Source: Gerris lacustris (lineage: Eukaryota > Arthropoda > Insecta > Hemiptera > Gerridae). From it: a stretch of 64,000 nt of DNA. A program made the position numbers and the translations under genes. Location: positions 35,477,628 to 35,541,627 of the forward strand of contig OX578280.1 in assembly GCA_951217055.1 (NCBI GenBank), in the 5' to 3' direction. Position 1 is the stretch's first letter. Every line of letters begins with the position of its first letter. Below the pieces are notes generated by a model. That model worked only from the letters and a program-made list of their open reading frames with translations, was not told the DNA's origin and ran no database searches. This document shows positions 1 through 10,190 of the stretch, piece by piece.

Positions 1-3000
1 TCTTACAATCGCGGCTAATACTGTGTGGTGGTACTAAAAGGCGATAAAGGGATTATTGCTAAGTATTTTAAACTAGTTTTTTTTCACTACAAATGTGGTA
101 ACATTATTGCATTTGTTTAATGTTCAATATCATGCACTATCATGTGAGGTTGTGTGGTTATTTGAAACGGCTAATATTAATATGTTGGAAGACATTAGAT
201 CCGAGTTATCTCCCAATGTCTGCAAGCAAACCGAGCGTTGGTAATTGCTTTAGACATTTGCATAATGCGTCTGATGCTTGGATGTTTCCCAGTTATACGA
301 TGCTCGTGTGCTTAGCATTCTGGTTCAGTGTTACCTGATACACCTTCATATTTTTCTTATCTTTCATAACTAGAACTGGATTAACCAGAAAGTTTCTCTT
401 CAAATTATCCGTCGGATTATATTAGACTTGTATCTTAGTAATTCATTTCGTCATTTTTAGTTAGAGAAATTTCAAATGGTAATAATTTTTATAATTTATT
501 CAACTTAACTTAGTAATGTTTACTATTATTGTATACTTTTTAACCCTCTCATATAAGTTGTACATATATAAGGATTAAGTATTGCGGATAGCGCGGAAAT
601 TTTATTTTGAGATTTTGATAGATTTACTCCTTCTGAGGTCCCCTGAGTCGAATAAAGCTGTATTTAAAAATTATTCTCTGTCGTCTGTACTGAAGCGTGG
701 AGCCTAAACTAATAAACCGAATTCAATAAAAATTCATACCGCGAGGAGAAATCGAGAAGTTTGTGGGGGGGGGGGGATTCTTGTTAATACTTTACTTGTT
801 GTTTACGAATAAGTAAACAACCACTTGTTATTATACCAAATATTATTTACATCTGTTTAAAAATATTGATCAAGGTTGGTATTATTGGGTTTAAGCTTTA
901 AATTTATACTTACATATGTAAAATGAAAAAGATCAATGCTGCAACTGTTGATCAACTTTTTATTTAATTTAAATTTAACAACGAATTTACAACTAAATAA
1001 ATGTAAAACACTAGACAAGGTGATTATGTGTACGGGAAAGTTCAGTTTGAAAGTTAGTAGTGTCGAGCAAATTTTCTTTTTTATTGTTTAAATATAAACT
1101 AATAAATATTATACTATTACGTAGGCTTTCGCGGTTTGCCTCAATATGACGCTCTTGGTCTTCCGGAGGTGACCGCGTCATGTAGGGTTTTGGTGAAGTA
1201 ACAATGTTAATTTCTTACTGACTTAACACTGTGGTGCAACTGCCCGTGTTCAAGGCTTTCCAAAGGGATTATAAAACTATATATGCAATTGACGACACGG
1301 GGTTTGTGTGTCGGACAATCACCTGATATAATATACAGCTTATAAGCTTATATCGCTTCTATATATTCTTTAAAAAAGTATTTAAAGAGCAGAAAAAAAG
1401 TCCCTTCTATACTATTATTGACTCTTTTGCCGGTGTCTCTTCATCTATATAAATCGAAAGGATAGTTTTTTCTTTTTTCCACACTAAGCTTGAGTCCCTT
1501 CAGGCCATCTTTTTTTAGGGCTACAATGTCTGTTGAAGAAGAGGGAAGGAGCGGAAAAATATTTCTGGGAGCCAAGCCAGCTAGTGTTGGACAGCCTATA
1601 ACATAATCCTTTTTAGTTTTTTCCCCCTTTCTATCTCATGGAGCCTTAGATTTTTTTATCTCTCTACTTTACTTCCTTTGCTACTAAGTTATTTTTTTTT
1701 GTACGATTTCATTGCCCGTGGCCCCAATTCCACTTGAAGTGGTCCAACGTCCAATCGATGTTCAAGGTACAAGAATGACCTTTTTATTTAATGGTCGAAG
1801 AATAGAGTAGATTCAGGGATTTTTTCCGAGCTTTATATTATATACAAGAAAGAAGTATGGATTGAGTGAAATTTTACTATTTTTTACGCTCCCTTGTTAC
1901 ATTTATCTTACAAGAACATGAAAGATCCTATTTTTAATAATGTCATGCTTCTTGTTAGTTTTTACTGTAAAACAAAATACAATATGTGAATAGGCGAACT
2001 GAACATCCTTAAGAGATTCCTTAGGAGAGAGCAGATAAATTACTAGAGCATAATAAATTTATTTTAGAATTTATATACTAAAAATTAGAACTTTTTCATT
2101 TACATATAATGACTCCCAAAAACTCAGATAAAACTTCGATTTTGATTTTAAAATATTCTATTTTGTAGTCCATGTAAATACGAATCTAACCACATAAGTC
2201 GTTTTCTCGTTACATGTTGTCATATATATTGTCTTAGTTTATGTTGGTCTTATAATACGAGTACACACAATCGTAATATTTAACGCAATTCATAGTAAAA
2301 GCTAGTTGTAGCTGCTTCAATAAGTGTTTATGGCAACCGTCTATCTACTCAGAAAAGGCAATTTAATAAAGTAACGTTTTTAATACAAACAGCGTTAGCC
2401 TTTTATACTGATAAAGAGCTTCTAGCAGTCTAGATAATAGCTTGCCATCATCATTAGAGCAACTTAAATCGTCTGCCATATTTCCACATTAAATGGGTGG
2501 GAATAACGATATGGTAAGAAGTTTAAGTGGTTGTAGAATGGGGAATATATTTTTTAGTACTGCCGTTATTAGAAGAATTACATTTTTGCCTATTTTACAT
2601 AGTTTTTTTTTTATATAAGTGTGTCACAGCATTTCTATATAATCGAGTTCCAGGCACTTCTCTAGAAAGGATTGTATTTTAGTGTTTTTTTTTTTTTTTG
2701 TAAGTATTGTTGTTGTTTTGTTCTAGAATAAATGTCATTATAATATTGCCTTAATTGATTTATTTGGATATTGACTTCACAATGAATATATTATACAGAC
2801 TGTGAGAGCTACAATTCCCCTTCTTATGGCTTGATAAAAGAGTAAAAATAATAATGTAAGTCTCTAATTTATTCAGAATTAGCATGCATTTTAAATAATA
2901 TAAAGGACCAGTTAAGGTGGATCCACAACCTCGGTCACGGTCAGAGCTGACCAAGGACAGATCTCGGTCCAGCCCATTCACATTGTCCGATACCAGTTAG

Positions 3001-3103
3001 TCAAAGGTAGTATTTCCTTTCATCAACAAGATTCTATACCACTGAAATGCCTCTTGGAAGTTAAGCCTCAATCCAAAAGATGTTTAGGCATACACTATTA
3101 CTA
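1..3103. other. Gene-free AT-rich stretch
   Basis: I see no supported gene here. Open frames are short and start in low-complexity AT-rich DNA. The stretch holds a 12-G tract at 765-776 and a segment around 605-720 that resembles 28,510-28,640 (shared gattttgatag and cctgagtc blocks followed by a cgtggag block), so that part is a dispersed repeat. An inverted ATGACGC/GCGTCAT pair lies near 1,146-1,180. Confidence 0.6.
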
Positions 3104-3442
3104 CGTTTCCATGATGTTTAAATACGGATTGAATACAAATTCAATACGGAATAAAGGAATATATATAAACCTAGATTCAATAAATACGGATTAAATACGA
3201 TACCGATCCCGTTACAATACACTAAATTCTGGGATTGTATCTGGATCGAGTTGCATGGAAACACCTGAACTCGATCCTGACATGTGTGAGCCCACCTAGC
3301 GTATTTCTGTTGAAACTGTAGTAAAATCTGTCAAAATACGTAATAAAAAAAAAACATGGTTACGGATACAATATTACTCATGGAAACACCTAACTTGTTA
3401 AATCCCAAATCAGGAATCAATCGTATTTAAACTCATGGAAAA
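3104..3442. mobile_element. MITE-like inverted-repeat element
   Basis: The two ends are inverted copies of each other. The left end reads TTTCCATGATGTTTAAATAC and the right end, reverse-complemented, reads TTTCCATGAGTTTAAATAC. Inside, the block catggaaacacct occurs twice (about 3,254 and 3,379), which looks like subterminal repeats. There is no coding capacity. The exact ends and target duplication are uncertain; the borders given are the outermost matching bases within a few nucleotides. Superfamily not recognised. Confidence 0.5.
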
Positions 3443-3710
3443 GTAATATAATATATTTATCGAGTAGAGAAGAAGAGGTTTGTTGGATTTTAATAATAAA
3501 TAAAGAAAAAAAAAAAAAATCATTAACTTCATGTATGTAAGTTCATATTTTTCTTTCGATAAAGATGACATTAATTCATTAGTTGTATTTTGTGCCGAAT
3601 TAATTATTTTGGGAGGAGTATTATTCTCTGCACTAGGGCGGAAAAAAGAAGAATTATGGAGGTTCATGCTCAATGAATACAACTATGAAAAGAATAACTT
3701 TCTACGCATC
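3443..3710 (+). repeat. Repeat family R4, copy A, left part (host site of the BEL insertion)
   Basis: This stretch aligns in pieces with 13,410-13,810: the blocks taataaataaag, tatgtaagttc, gataaagatg, gccgaattaatta, gtattattctc, caatgaatacaa and ctttctacgcatc are shared in order. The copy continues at 9,348 on the far side of the retrotransposon (taaacagagataaaatg) and fades near 9,400. It is non-coding and short of the hairpin-containing middle present in copy B. Confidence 0.7.
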
Positions 3711-3915
3711 TGTTGGATTTGGGGTATTTATTTAATTGTATTATTATTTTTGTTTTATTTATTTTTTGTTGTTGTCAAGGTAATTGTTTTGTTTATGAAT
3801 GTCAAGTTTTTTGTAAAAGAGAAAAATATAGTTTTATTTTGGAAAGTGGTTTTTGATTCCAACGGAAAAAGAAGCTCTCGTCTTATTCTTGCGAACTTAG
3901 TGCTTAGTTCTTACA
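3711..3915 (+). repeat. Left LTR of the BEL/Pao element
   Basis: 205 bp, starting TGTTGGATTTGGGG and ending GTTCTTACA. It matches the right LTR base for base. It is very AT-rich, with a tatagtttta stretch near 3,828 as the only TATA-like sequence. I see no consensus AATAAA polyadenylation signal, so the U3, R and U5 borders cannot be drawn. Confidence 0.93.
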
Positions 3916-3922
3916 TTTTTTG

Positions 3923-3935
3923 TGGCGACCGTGAC
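3923..3935 (+). promoter_or_regulatory. Primer binding site, tRNA-Arg type
   Basis: TGGCGACCGTGAC begins 8 bp after the left LTR. Its reverse complement, GTCACGGTCGCCA, matches the 3' end (with CCA) of insect tRNA-Arg of the UCG type, whose acceptor strand I recall as ending TCACGGTCG. The primer assignment is from knowledge of that tRNA; the position and TGG start are seen directly. Confidence 0.75.
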
Positions 3936-3948
3936 TCCAAGAATAGAC

Positions 3949-6900
3949 ATGGACCAGCTTAAAGTATTGCGGTCAACTTTGAGAGCTTCAGTGACAAGGC
4001 AGGTAACAAATATTGAATATTTAATTCAGAACAATGGGGAGCAAAATTTAATCCAACAACAATTTGTGGTATTAAAAGAACGCTATAATAAATTAAAAGA
4101 AGTAGAAGATAAAATAGTAGAAGCCATGCTTGAGGCAAAGTGTAGTGAAGAGGAGCTTCTTCAAAATTTTGACGCATCTGATGTTTATATAGCTAAATTT
4201 GCCGGAGTAAAAAATCTTTTAGACGAACAGATTTTTGGTAATAATTCAAAATTAAATCAGTCTGATATTTCTCAAAATTCAGTAACTTCAGTACCAAAAT
4301 GCCGTTTACCAAAAATAGAGTTGAAAAAGTTTAGTGGAGAGTTAATTGAGTATTTACCATTTTGGTCGCTTTTCTCAGTAGTTAATGATGATGCGAACCT
4401 AAGACCCGAAGATAAGTTTCAGTACCTACTTCAGGCTACTGTAGTAAAGTCGAAGGCTCGAGAGTTAGTGGAAAGTTATCCGCCTACTGCGGAGAACTAC
4501 CCTAAAGTTATAGAGGCGTTGAAGGCTCGTTATGGAAGGGATGACTTACTGATAGAAGTCTATATCCGAGAATTGTTGAAGCTAGTCCTTCAAAATGCTT
4601 TGGGAAAAGTGAAAGATCAAAATCTTGTCTCGTTGTATGATCGTTTGGAATCCCACTTAAGATCACTAGAATCACTAGGCATCAACAATGATAAGTTTGC
4701 AGCTGTGTTGTTGCCCCTTATTGAATCCAGTTTGCCTGAAGAAATTTTGCGGGTGTGGCAGAGAAGTGGAGTCAGTGCTTCAATTAATGAAAGTACTAAA
4801 GAATCTCTATCTAATAGGAGGCTCGAAAGCTTGATGAGGTTTTTAAAGAACGAAGTAGAAGCGGAAGAGCGAATTGAATTAGCAAAATCAGGATTTGGTG
4901 TTAGTAACGTAGGTTCAACGGGAAAGAACTATGAGGTGAAGCATCAGAATTTAAAACAGAAACCAGAATTTTCTACTGAACCTACTGCTGCAACCTTAGT
5001 TAATTCAAAAATAAAACTCTACTGTATATTCTGTAAATTAGATCACGTTTCATCGGAATGTGAAACTGCTAAGAATATGTCCCTTGACCAGAAGAATGAC
5101 ATAATTAGGCAGAAGAAAAGATGCTATATTTGTTTAAAGTTCAACCATACGGCAAAGATGTGTAAGGTGAAAGTAGTTTGTCAAAACTGTGGACTAAGAC
5201 ATTTAGCTATTATGTGCCCAAAAGTGTATCAAAATGCGGTACCAATAAAAGAAGAAAAAGCTGTCAAATTATCACCAAAGAAAGAGGTAGCACTTACAAA
5301 CTACTCAATGGGAAATGTTTTTCTGCAAACCGTTTCTGTCTCGATGATCGGAAAAAAGGACAAGATCAAAGTTCGAGTTCTCATAGATTCTGGATCAGAA
5401 AGGTCATATATTTTACAGGAAACGGCAAAGAAGATGAAGTATGTTATAGAAGACTCTGTGACTATTATTCACTCACTATTTGGAGGTGTAGAAACAAAGC
5501 CAGTTCATCACAATTGCTATAAAGTCAGGCTAGGTAATATAGACGACAGTTATTACTGTAATTTTCAAGCATTATCACAAGAGAAGCTATGTGGAGATGT
5601 GGTTCCTGTTGTGTCTGGGCCATGGGTGGAAGAGTTAAGCCGTAATAACATCAATATAGCTGGCCTGGATGAGGCAGGTCCCATTGAAGTTATAATTGGA
5701 GCCGACATTTTAGGAAAATTGCTTACCGGAAGAAAGATTGAGTTGTCAAATGGACTCGTTGCAGTGGAGTTGCATATTGGCTGGACTGTCATGGGCCGCA
5801 TTTCAGAAAGTCGAAGATCAAATGTAATAACATCAATGCTGTCCCAGATGAAACCTGAAGAGCTGTGGGACCTAGATGTTATAGGTATAAGGGATCCTAT
5901 AGAGGCTAAGTCTAGAAAAGAACTGGAAGATCAAGTAAAGGACCATTTTCAAAAATCCGTTATAGTTAATGAAGAAGGACGTTATGAGGTTCAGATGCCA
6001 TGGGTGGAAGGACATGACCCTCTTCCTAGTTATTATGAGATAGCTTTAAAAAGATTGCAGACAACTGTTAGTCGACTGAAGGAGGAAGGCTACTACGAAG
6101 AATATGCCAAGGTATTCACTGAATGGGTTGACGAAGGCGTTATCGAAGAAATACCTAAGAATGAAGTTGGGAACTATGGGCACTATCTACCTCACCGACA
6201 TGTTATTAAGTTAGGCAGTTCTACCCCTGTTCGTCCAGTATTTGATGCCAGTACCAGATGCAAACCATCACCATCTATTAATCAGTGTTTGGAAAAAGGT
6301 ATTAATTTGATTGAAAATATTCCCAATATTTTGTTAGGTTTTAGATTGTTTCGCTTAGGAGTTATTTCTGATATTAGACGTGCCTTTTTGCAAGTAAGTT
6401 TATGTAAAAACGATAGGGATTTTTTAAGATTTTTATGGACAGATAATAATGGGGTTCTTAGATATTTTAGGCATAGAAGAGTTGTTTTTGGTATAACTTG
6501 TAGTCCGTTTTTGTTGCAAGCAGTTATAGAATATCATTTGACTAAATGTATAGAAAAATGTAATTTAGGTTTAGCGAATTATAGTATAAAAAGTGTTAAA
6601 TTATTACAGAATAGTTTTTACATGGATAACAGCGTTACTAGTGTTGATAGTGTTGAGGAATTAGAACAATTTATCACAGAAGGAAAAGAACTTATGTCAG
6701 AAGGAAAATTTGATCTTAGAGCTTGGGAAACTACAAACTATAGGCATGAATTTGATGAAGTCAAAGAAACAAAAGTATTAGGTCTAAAGTGGAACAGATT
6801 GGACGATACTTTAGGTATCAGTTCGGAGTCCATTAGTCAGTTAGAGGTTGGCGTTATCACAAAAAGAAAAATTCTTTCATTTGTTCACAGACCATTTGAT

Positions 6901-9111
6901 CCAATCGGGTTTTGTTGCCCAGTTGCTGTAATACCCAAGATATTACTGCAAAATACAATAAAAAAGAAATTAGGCTGGGATGAGGAAGTAGATAGTGAGA
7001 CGTGTAATTTTTTTAAGCGTTGGATGGAAGAATTACCAGCATTAGCTGATGTGAAGATACCTAGATGGTTATCGGGTCATATTCTAGACGAATGTAAGTT
7101 AAGCATACATACATTTTGTGATGCAAGCATAAATGCATATGCAGCAGTTATATTTATTAGAGCTGAGAGATTAAGTGGAGTTAGAGTGCAATTAATACAA
7201 GCCAAATCTCGTATTGCACCTAAGAAGAAAGCTAAGGCAAGTGATGGGCGAATAACGATACCACGTCTTGAGTTGTTAGCAGCCACGGTTGGTGCTAGAT
7301 TGTATAACTCTTCAGTAAAAACATGTTCTTACATCAAAGATTGTGAGTATCATTTTTGGAGTGATTCGACGACTGTTTTGGCTTGGATAGGAAGAAATGA
7401 TGTCTGGGGTGTTTTTGTGAGTAATAGAGTAAGGGAGATTAAGAGTTTAACTGATGGAAGCAGGTGGAGATTTGTACCCGGAGATAAGAATCCAGCTGAT
7501 TTGCCATCTAGAGGGTGTTCAACAAAAACTCTTTTAAAATCTAAATGGTGGGAGGGACCTTCTTGGTTGAATGGTCATTCATCTACTTGGCCCCCTGCTG
7601 TCGCTGATATTAACGAATTAGAGGTAAAAAAGGAGTTGAAAAAAGGGATTGTCTATTCAGGTAGCAATGTAAAGAAAAATCCGTTTAGTGAAACTTTTGA
7701 AAGATTTGATTGTTATTATAAGGTGTTACGGGTATTAGCTTTAGTTCTTCGTTTTGTACATAATTGTAAATATAAAGAAAGTAAAGTGTACGGGTGTGTT
7801 ACTGTCAATGAACTCGAATCAGCAGAAATATGTATATTAAAAGTTGTGCAGAAAGAATCCTTTTCAGAGGTTAAGGATAATAATATTGAGGGTTTAAATA
7901 CATTTGTAGATAGTTTAGGTTTAATTAGACTAAGTACGAAGATTACAGCACTTAAAGATTCTCTAAATTTTGTTCAGCCAGTTGTAGTTCCGTCAAATCA
8001 TTTCATTGTTTCTCTTTTAATTAGGTCTGTACATATTAAAAATTGTCATGTTGGTGTCCAAGGTCTTTTGAGTATTTTGAGGGAAAAGTTCTGGATAATA
8101 GGAGGACGTCGCACTATTAAATCAGTTTATCGAAAATGTGTGATTTGTCAAAAACAAGAGGTCAAACCTTTGACTACTGATCCCTGTCCATTGCCGTCTG
8201 ATAGGATTCGGGATGCCCGAGTTTTTGAAGTTACAGGGGTTGATTACGCTGGACCAATCTTGTTGAAAGGAGGAGTAAAAACTTGGATTTGCTTGTTTAC
8301 TTGTGGTGTCTATAGGGCTGTCCATTTTGAGTTAGTATCTTCTCTTTCTACAGATATGTTTATACAGGTTCTTAGGAGATTTGTGGCTAGACGTGGACGT
8401 CCATCAGTTATCTATTCGGATAATGGTAGGAATTTTGTAGGAGCAAATAATTCATTTAAAAACATAGACTGGGATCAGGTAGGTAAACACTGTGCCGAAA
8501 AACGCATCATGTGGAAATTCTCCGTACCGTCCGCAGCGTGGTGGGGAGGATGGTGGGAGCGATTAGTTAGAGTTATGAAAGCATTGCTTAGGAAGATCCT
8601 TGGTAGAGCGAGTCTAACTTACGAGGAGATGCTATCTGTGCTGTGCGATTGTGAATCGGTTATAAACAACAGACCCTTAACTTACGTTTCCGAAGATCCT
8701 ACAGACCTCTCACCTCTCACACCAAATACATTTTTACAAGAACCGAAAGAATCTGGGCTTCCTGAATGCGACATTGTGGATTCGCATATGTTGAATCGGC
8801 GTGCCAAGCGGAGGCAACTTCTACGAGAACAATTTCGACGAAGGTTTCGATCTGAGTACTTAGGGCAATTAGTACATGGTCCTAAAATAAAGGGAGAAAA
8901 GAGAACGCTTATCGTGGGAGATTTGGTGCTTGTTGAAGATGAGTCAAAGAAGAGGATCTCATGGCCACTTGCAAGAGTAAAGGAGTTAATCCCTGGTCGA
9001 GATGGCCACGTAAGAGTGGTTCGGCTGCGGACGGCTAAGGGGGAGGTACTGCGTCCCCTGAGGAAGATATACCCTTTGGAGATGGTTCCCGAGACGCATG
9101 ACTTAAAGTAA
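3949..9111 (+). CDS. BEL/Pao Gag-Pol polyprotein
   Basis: The single frame of 1,720 codons from the first ATG, 34 bp after the left LTR, encodes capsid-like, protease, reverse transcriptase, RNase H and integrase parts for copying and inserting the element. Residue numbers count from this ATG. A Gag-like DUF1759-type region (about 125-270) precedes three Cys/His knuckles at 359, 392 (C-X2-C-X4-H-X4-C) and 411. The aspartic protease motif DSG is at 480-482. RT has its first Asp at 808 (VISDIRRAF) and the motif YMDN at 891-894, where most RTs have YxDD. The RNase H acidic residues are about D1058, E1108, D1139 and D1184. The integrase zinc finger (H1362, H1367, C1397, C1400) leads to D1432, D1491 and E1537, then a DUF5641-like C-terminus. 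There is no frameshift between gag and pol. The frame is also open upstream through the primer site to 3,922, but without an ATG. Confidence 0.93.
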   Translation: MDQLKVLRSTLRASVTRQVTNIEYLIQNNGEQNLIQQQFVVLKERYNKLKEVEDKIVEAMLEAKCSEEELLQNFDASDVYIAKFAGVKNLLDEQIFGNNSKLNQSDISQNSVTSVPKCRLPKIELKKFSGELIEYLPFWSLFSVVNDDANLRPEDKFQYLLQATVVKSKARELVESYPPTAENYPKVIEALKARYGRDDLLIEVYIRELLKLVLQNALGKVKDQNLVSLYDRLESHLRSLESLGINNDKFAAVLLPLIESSLPEEILRVWQRSGVSASINESTKESLSNRRLESLMRFLKNEVEAEERIELAKSGFGVSNVGSTGKNYEVKHQNLKQKPEFSTEPTAATLVNSKIKLYCIFCKLDHVSSECETAKNMSLDQKNDIIRQKKRCYICLKFNHTAKMCKVKVVCQNCGLRHLAIMCPKVYQNAVPIKEEKAVKLSPKKEVALTNYSMGNVFLQTVSVSMIGKKDKIKVRVLIDSGSERSYILQETAKKMKYVIEDSVTIIHSLFGGVETKPVHHNCYKVRLGNIDDSYYCNFQALSQEKLCGDVVPVVSGPWVEELSRNNINIAGLDEAGPIEVIIGADILGKLLTGRKIELSNGLVAVELHIGWTVMGRISESRRSNVITSMLSQMKPEELWDLDVIGIRDPIEAKSRKELEDQVKDHFQKSVIVNEEGRYEVQMPWVEGHDPLPSYYEIALKRLQTTVSRLKEEGYYEEYAKVFTEWVDEGVIEEIPKNEVGNYGHYLPHRHVIKLGSSTPVRPVFDASTRCKPSPSINQCLEKGINLIENIPNILLGFRLFRLGVISDIRRAFLQVSLCKNDRDFLRFLWTDNNGVLRYFRHRRVVFGITCSPFLLQAVIEYHLTKCIEKCNLGLANYSIKSVKLLQNSFYMDNSVTSVDSVEELEQFITEGKELMSEGKFDLRAWETTNYRHEFDEVKETKVLGLKWNRLDDTLGISSESISQLEVGVITKRKILSFVHRPFDPIGFCCPVAVIPKILLQNTIKKKLGWDEEVDSETCNFFKRWMEELPALADVKIPRWLSGHILDECKLSIHTFCDASINAYAAVIFIRAERLSGVRVQLIQAKSRIAPKKKAKASDGRITIPRLELLAATVGARLYNSSVKTCSYIKDCEYHFWSDSTTVLAWIGRNDVWGVFVSNRVREIKSLTDGSRWRFVPGDKNPADLPSRGCSTKTLLKSKWWEGPSWLNGHSSTWPPAVADINELEVKKELKKGIVYSGSNVKKNPFSETFERFDCYYKVLRVLALVLRFVHNCKYKESKVYGCVTVNELESAEICILKVVQKESFSEVKDNNIEGLNTFVDSLGLIRLSTKITALKDSLNFVQPVVVPSNHFIVSLLIRSVHIKNCHVGVQGLLSILREKFWIIGGRRTIKSVYRKCVICQKQEVKPLTTDPCPLPSDRIRDARVFEVTGVDYAGPILLKGGVKTWICLFTCGVYRAVHFELVSSLSTDMFIQVLRRFVARRGRPSVIYSDNGRNFVGANNSFKNIDWDQVGKHCAEKRIMWKFSVPSAAWWGGWWERLVRVMKALLRKILGRASLTYEEMLSVLCDCESVINNRPLTYVSEDPTDLSPLTPNTFLQEPKESGLPECDIVDSHMLNRRAKRRQLLREQFRRRFRSEYLGQLVHGPKIKGEKRTLIVGDLVLVEDESKKRISWPLARVKELIPGRDGHVRVVRLRTAKGEVLRPLRKIYPLEMVPETHDLK

Positions 9112-9130
9112 ATTAACTTGGAAGTTAATT

Positions 9131-9142
9131 TAGGTGGGAGTG
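9131..9142 (+). promoter_or_regulatory. Polypurine tract
   Basis: TAGGTGGGAGTG directly abuts the first base of the right LTR. This is the expected place and composition for the plus-strand primer of an LTR retrotransposon. Confidence 0.75.
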
Positions 9143-9347
9143 TGTTGGATTTGGGGTATTTATTTAATTGTATTATTATTTTTGTTTTATTTATTTTTTG
9201 TTGTTGTCAAGGTAATTGTTTTGTTTATGAATGTCAAGTTTTTTGTAAAAGAGAAAAATATAGTTTTATTTTGGAAAGTGGTTTTTGATTCCAACGGAAA
9301 AAGAAGCTCTCGTCTTATTCTTGCGAACTTAGTGCTTAGTTCTTACA
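9143..9347 (+). repeat. Right LTR of the BEL/Pao element
   Basis: 205 bp, identical to the left LTR in my base-by-base reading. It is followed by GCATC, the second copy of the target duplication, and then by the continuation of the R4 host repeat. Confidence 0.93.
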
Positions 9348-9400
9348 GCATCTAAACAGAGATAAAATGTTTATATTTTGTGTAAATCGTAGATGAAACA

Positions 9401-9568
9401 TATTATTGTTATTTAAATAGATTTATTTTAATAGTTAATACATTTTGTAGAGTTTAATACATTAATGCGTTGCATAAAGCTGCATTTTTTTTAGCGACAT
9501 TTTAATGCATTTCGTTTCCTTTGTAAATATTTAAAAAAATTATAGTTTCGTTGTACTTCGTCATACTA

Positions 9569-9650
<82 letters not shown>

Positions 9651-10007
9651 AAGAAAAGAGTTTTGTACAATTATCTGATATACATATATGTATGAATGTA
9701 TGTATGTATGTGTGTGTGCATTATCTTTAGGATTAGGTCTTATTTTACTTAAATATAATGAAATCCATTTGTGTTCATTCTAAATGAATTCATGAATAAA
9801 TCCCAAAGTCGAATAAAAAAACAACTTTTTAAAAAGGATCCAGGATATGTAGAGTAAAAAGATAGCACATGTTTCCGTTTCAAATAACATGGCTATCACG
9901 TGCCCTTTAGAGGAGAAACTCTTTCAGAATTTTAAATGTTAGCTTACTCTAGATATATATTTTTTTTAAAAAAAGGTAAATCTTTGCTTACGCCAACTAC
10001 TTATTTT
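9401..10007. other. Gene-free stretch with a long AT microsatellite
   Basis: No gene seen. (AT)39 occupies 9,571-9,648 without interruption, and a short tatg/tgtg tract follows at about 9,685-9,720. Confidence 0.7.
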
Positions 10008-10190
10008 TGCTTCCGAGCTTACCGAAGGTAACGGAAGCGATGTGATCGTTCTAAAGGACAAACTTTTTTAAATGTATTTGATTTCAAAAATTTCGACAGT
10101 GCAATCTGTTTTAGACATCAGAGAACATTTTTGGTTCCATGTCTGTCTGTAAATATTTGCCAGCAAAAATATTACGGTTGATATGGTACA
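10008..10190 (-). repeat. Repeat family R2, partial copy (reverse)
   Basis: Begins with the family's terminal hairpin (gcttccgag/ttaccgaaggtaa/cggaagc) followed by gatgtgatcgttct. It continues with a block matching the reverse complement of 38,440-38,620 (ttttagacatcag, aacatttttggttccatgtctgtctgt). Non-coding. A second piece, the opposite end of R2, lies at about 11,640-11,675 (gcacaaggaagctatgt, attggctgac). Confidence 0.65.

Larger units (their letters stand above)
3711..9347 (+). mobile_element. Complete BEL/Pao LTR retrotransposon
   Basis: The element is 5,637 bp: 205-bp LTRs, a primer binding site directly after the left LTR, one Gag-Pol reading frame, a purine tract and the right LTR. 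It is flanked by the 5-bp direct repeat GCATC (3,706-3,710 and 9,348-9,352), a length typical of BEL/Pao. The LTRs begin TG and end CA and are identical at every base I compared, and the frame has no stop, so the insertion is recent and may still be active. No envelope-like frame follows pol. It lies inside an older R4 repeat; the unoccupied relative at 13,797-13,815 shows the same junction without the element. Confidence 0.95.

Noticed and set aside
3531..3962. 143-codon open frame before the Gag-Pol gene
   Set aside because: It runs through the R4 repeat and the left LTR; the same LTR peptide recurs at 9,134-9,355. It is a by-product of AT-rich repeat sequence.
3711..9347. Endogenous retrovirus with an envelope gene
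   Set aside because: Only 31 bp lie between the end of Gag-Pol and the right LTR, so no envelope frame fits.
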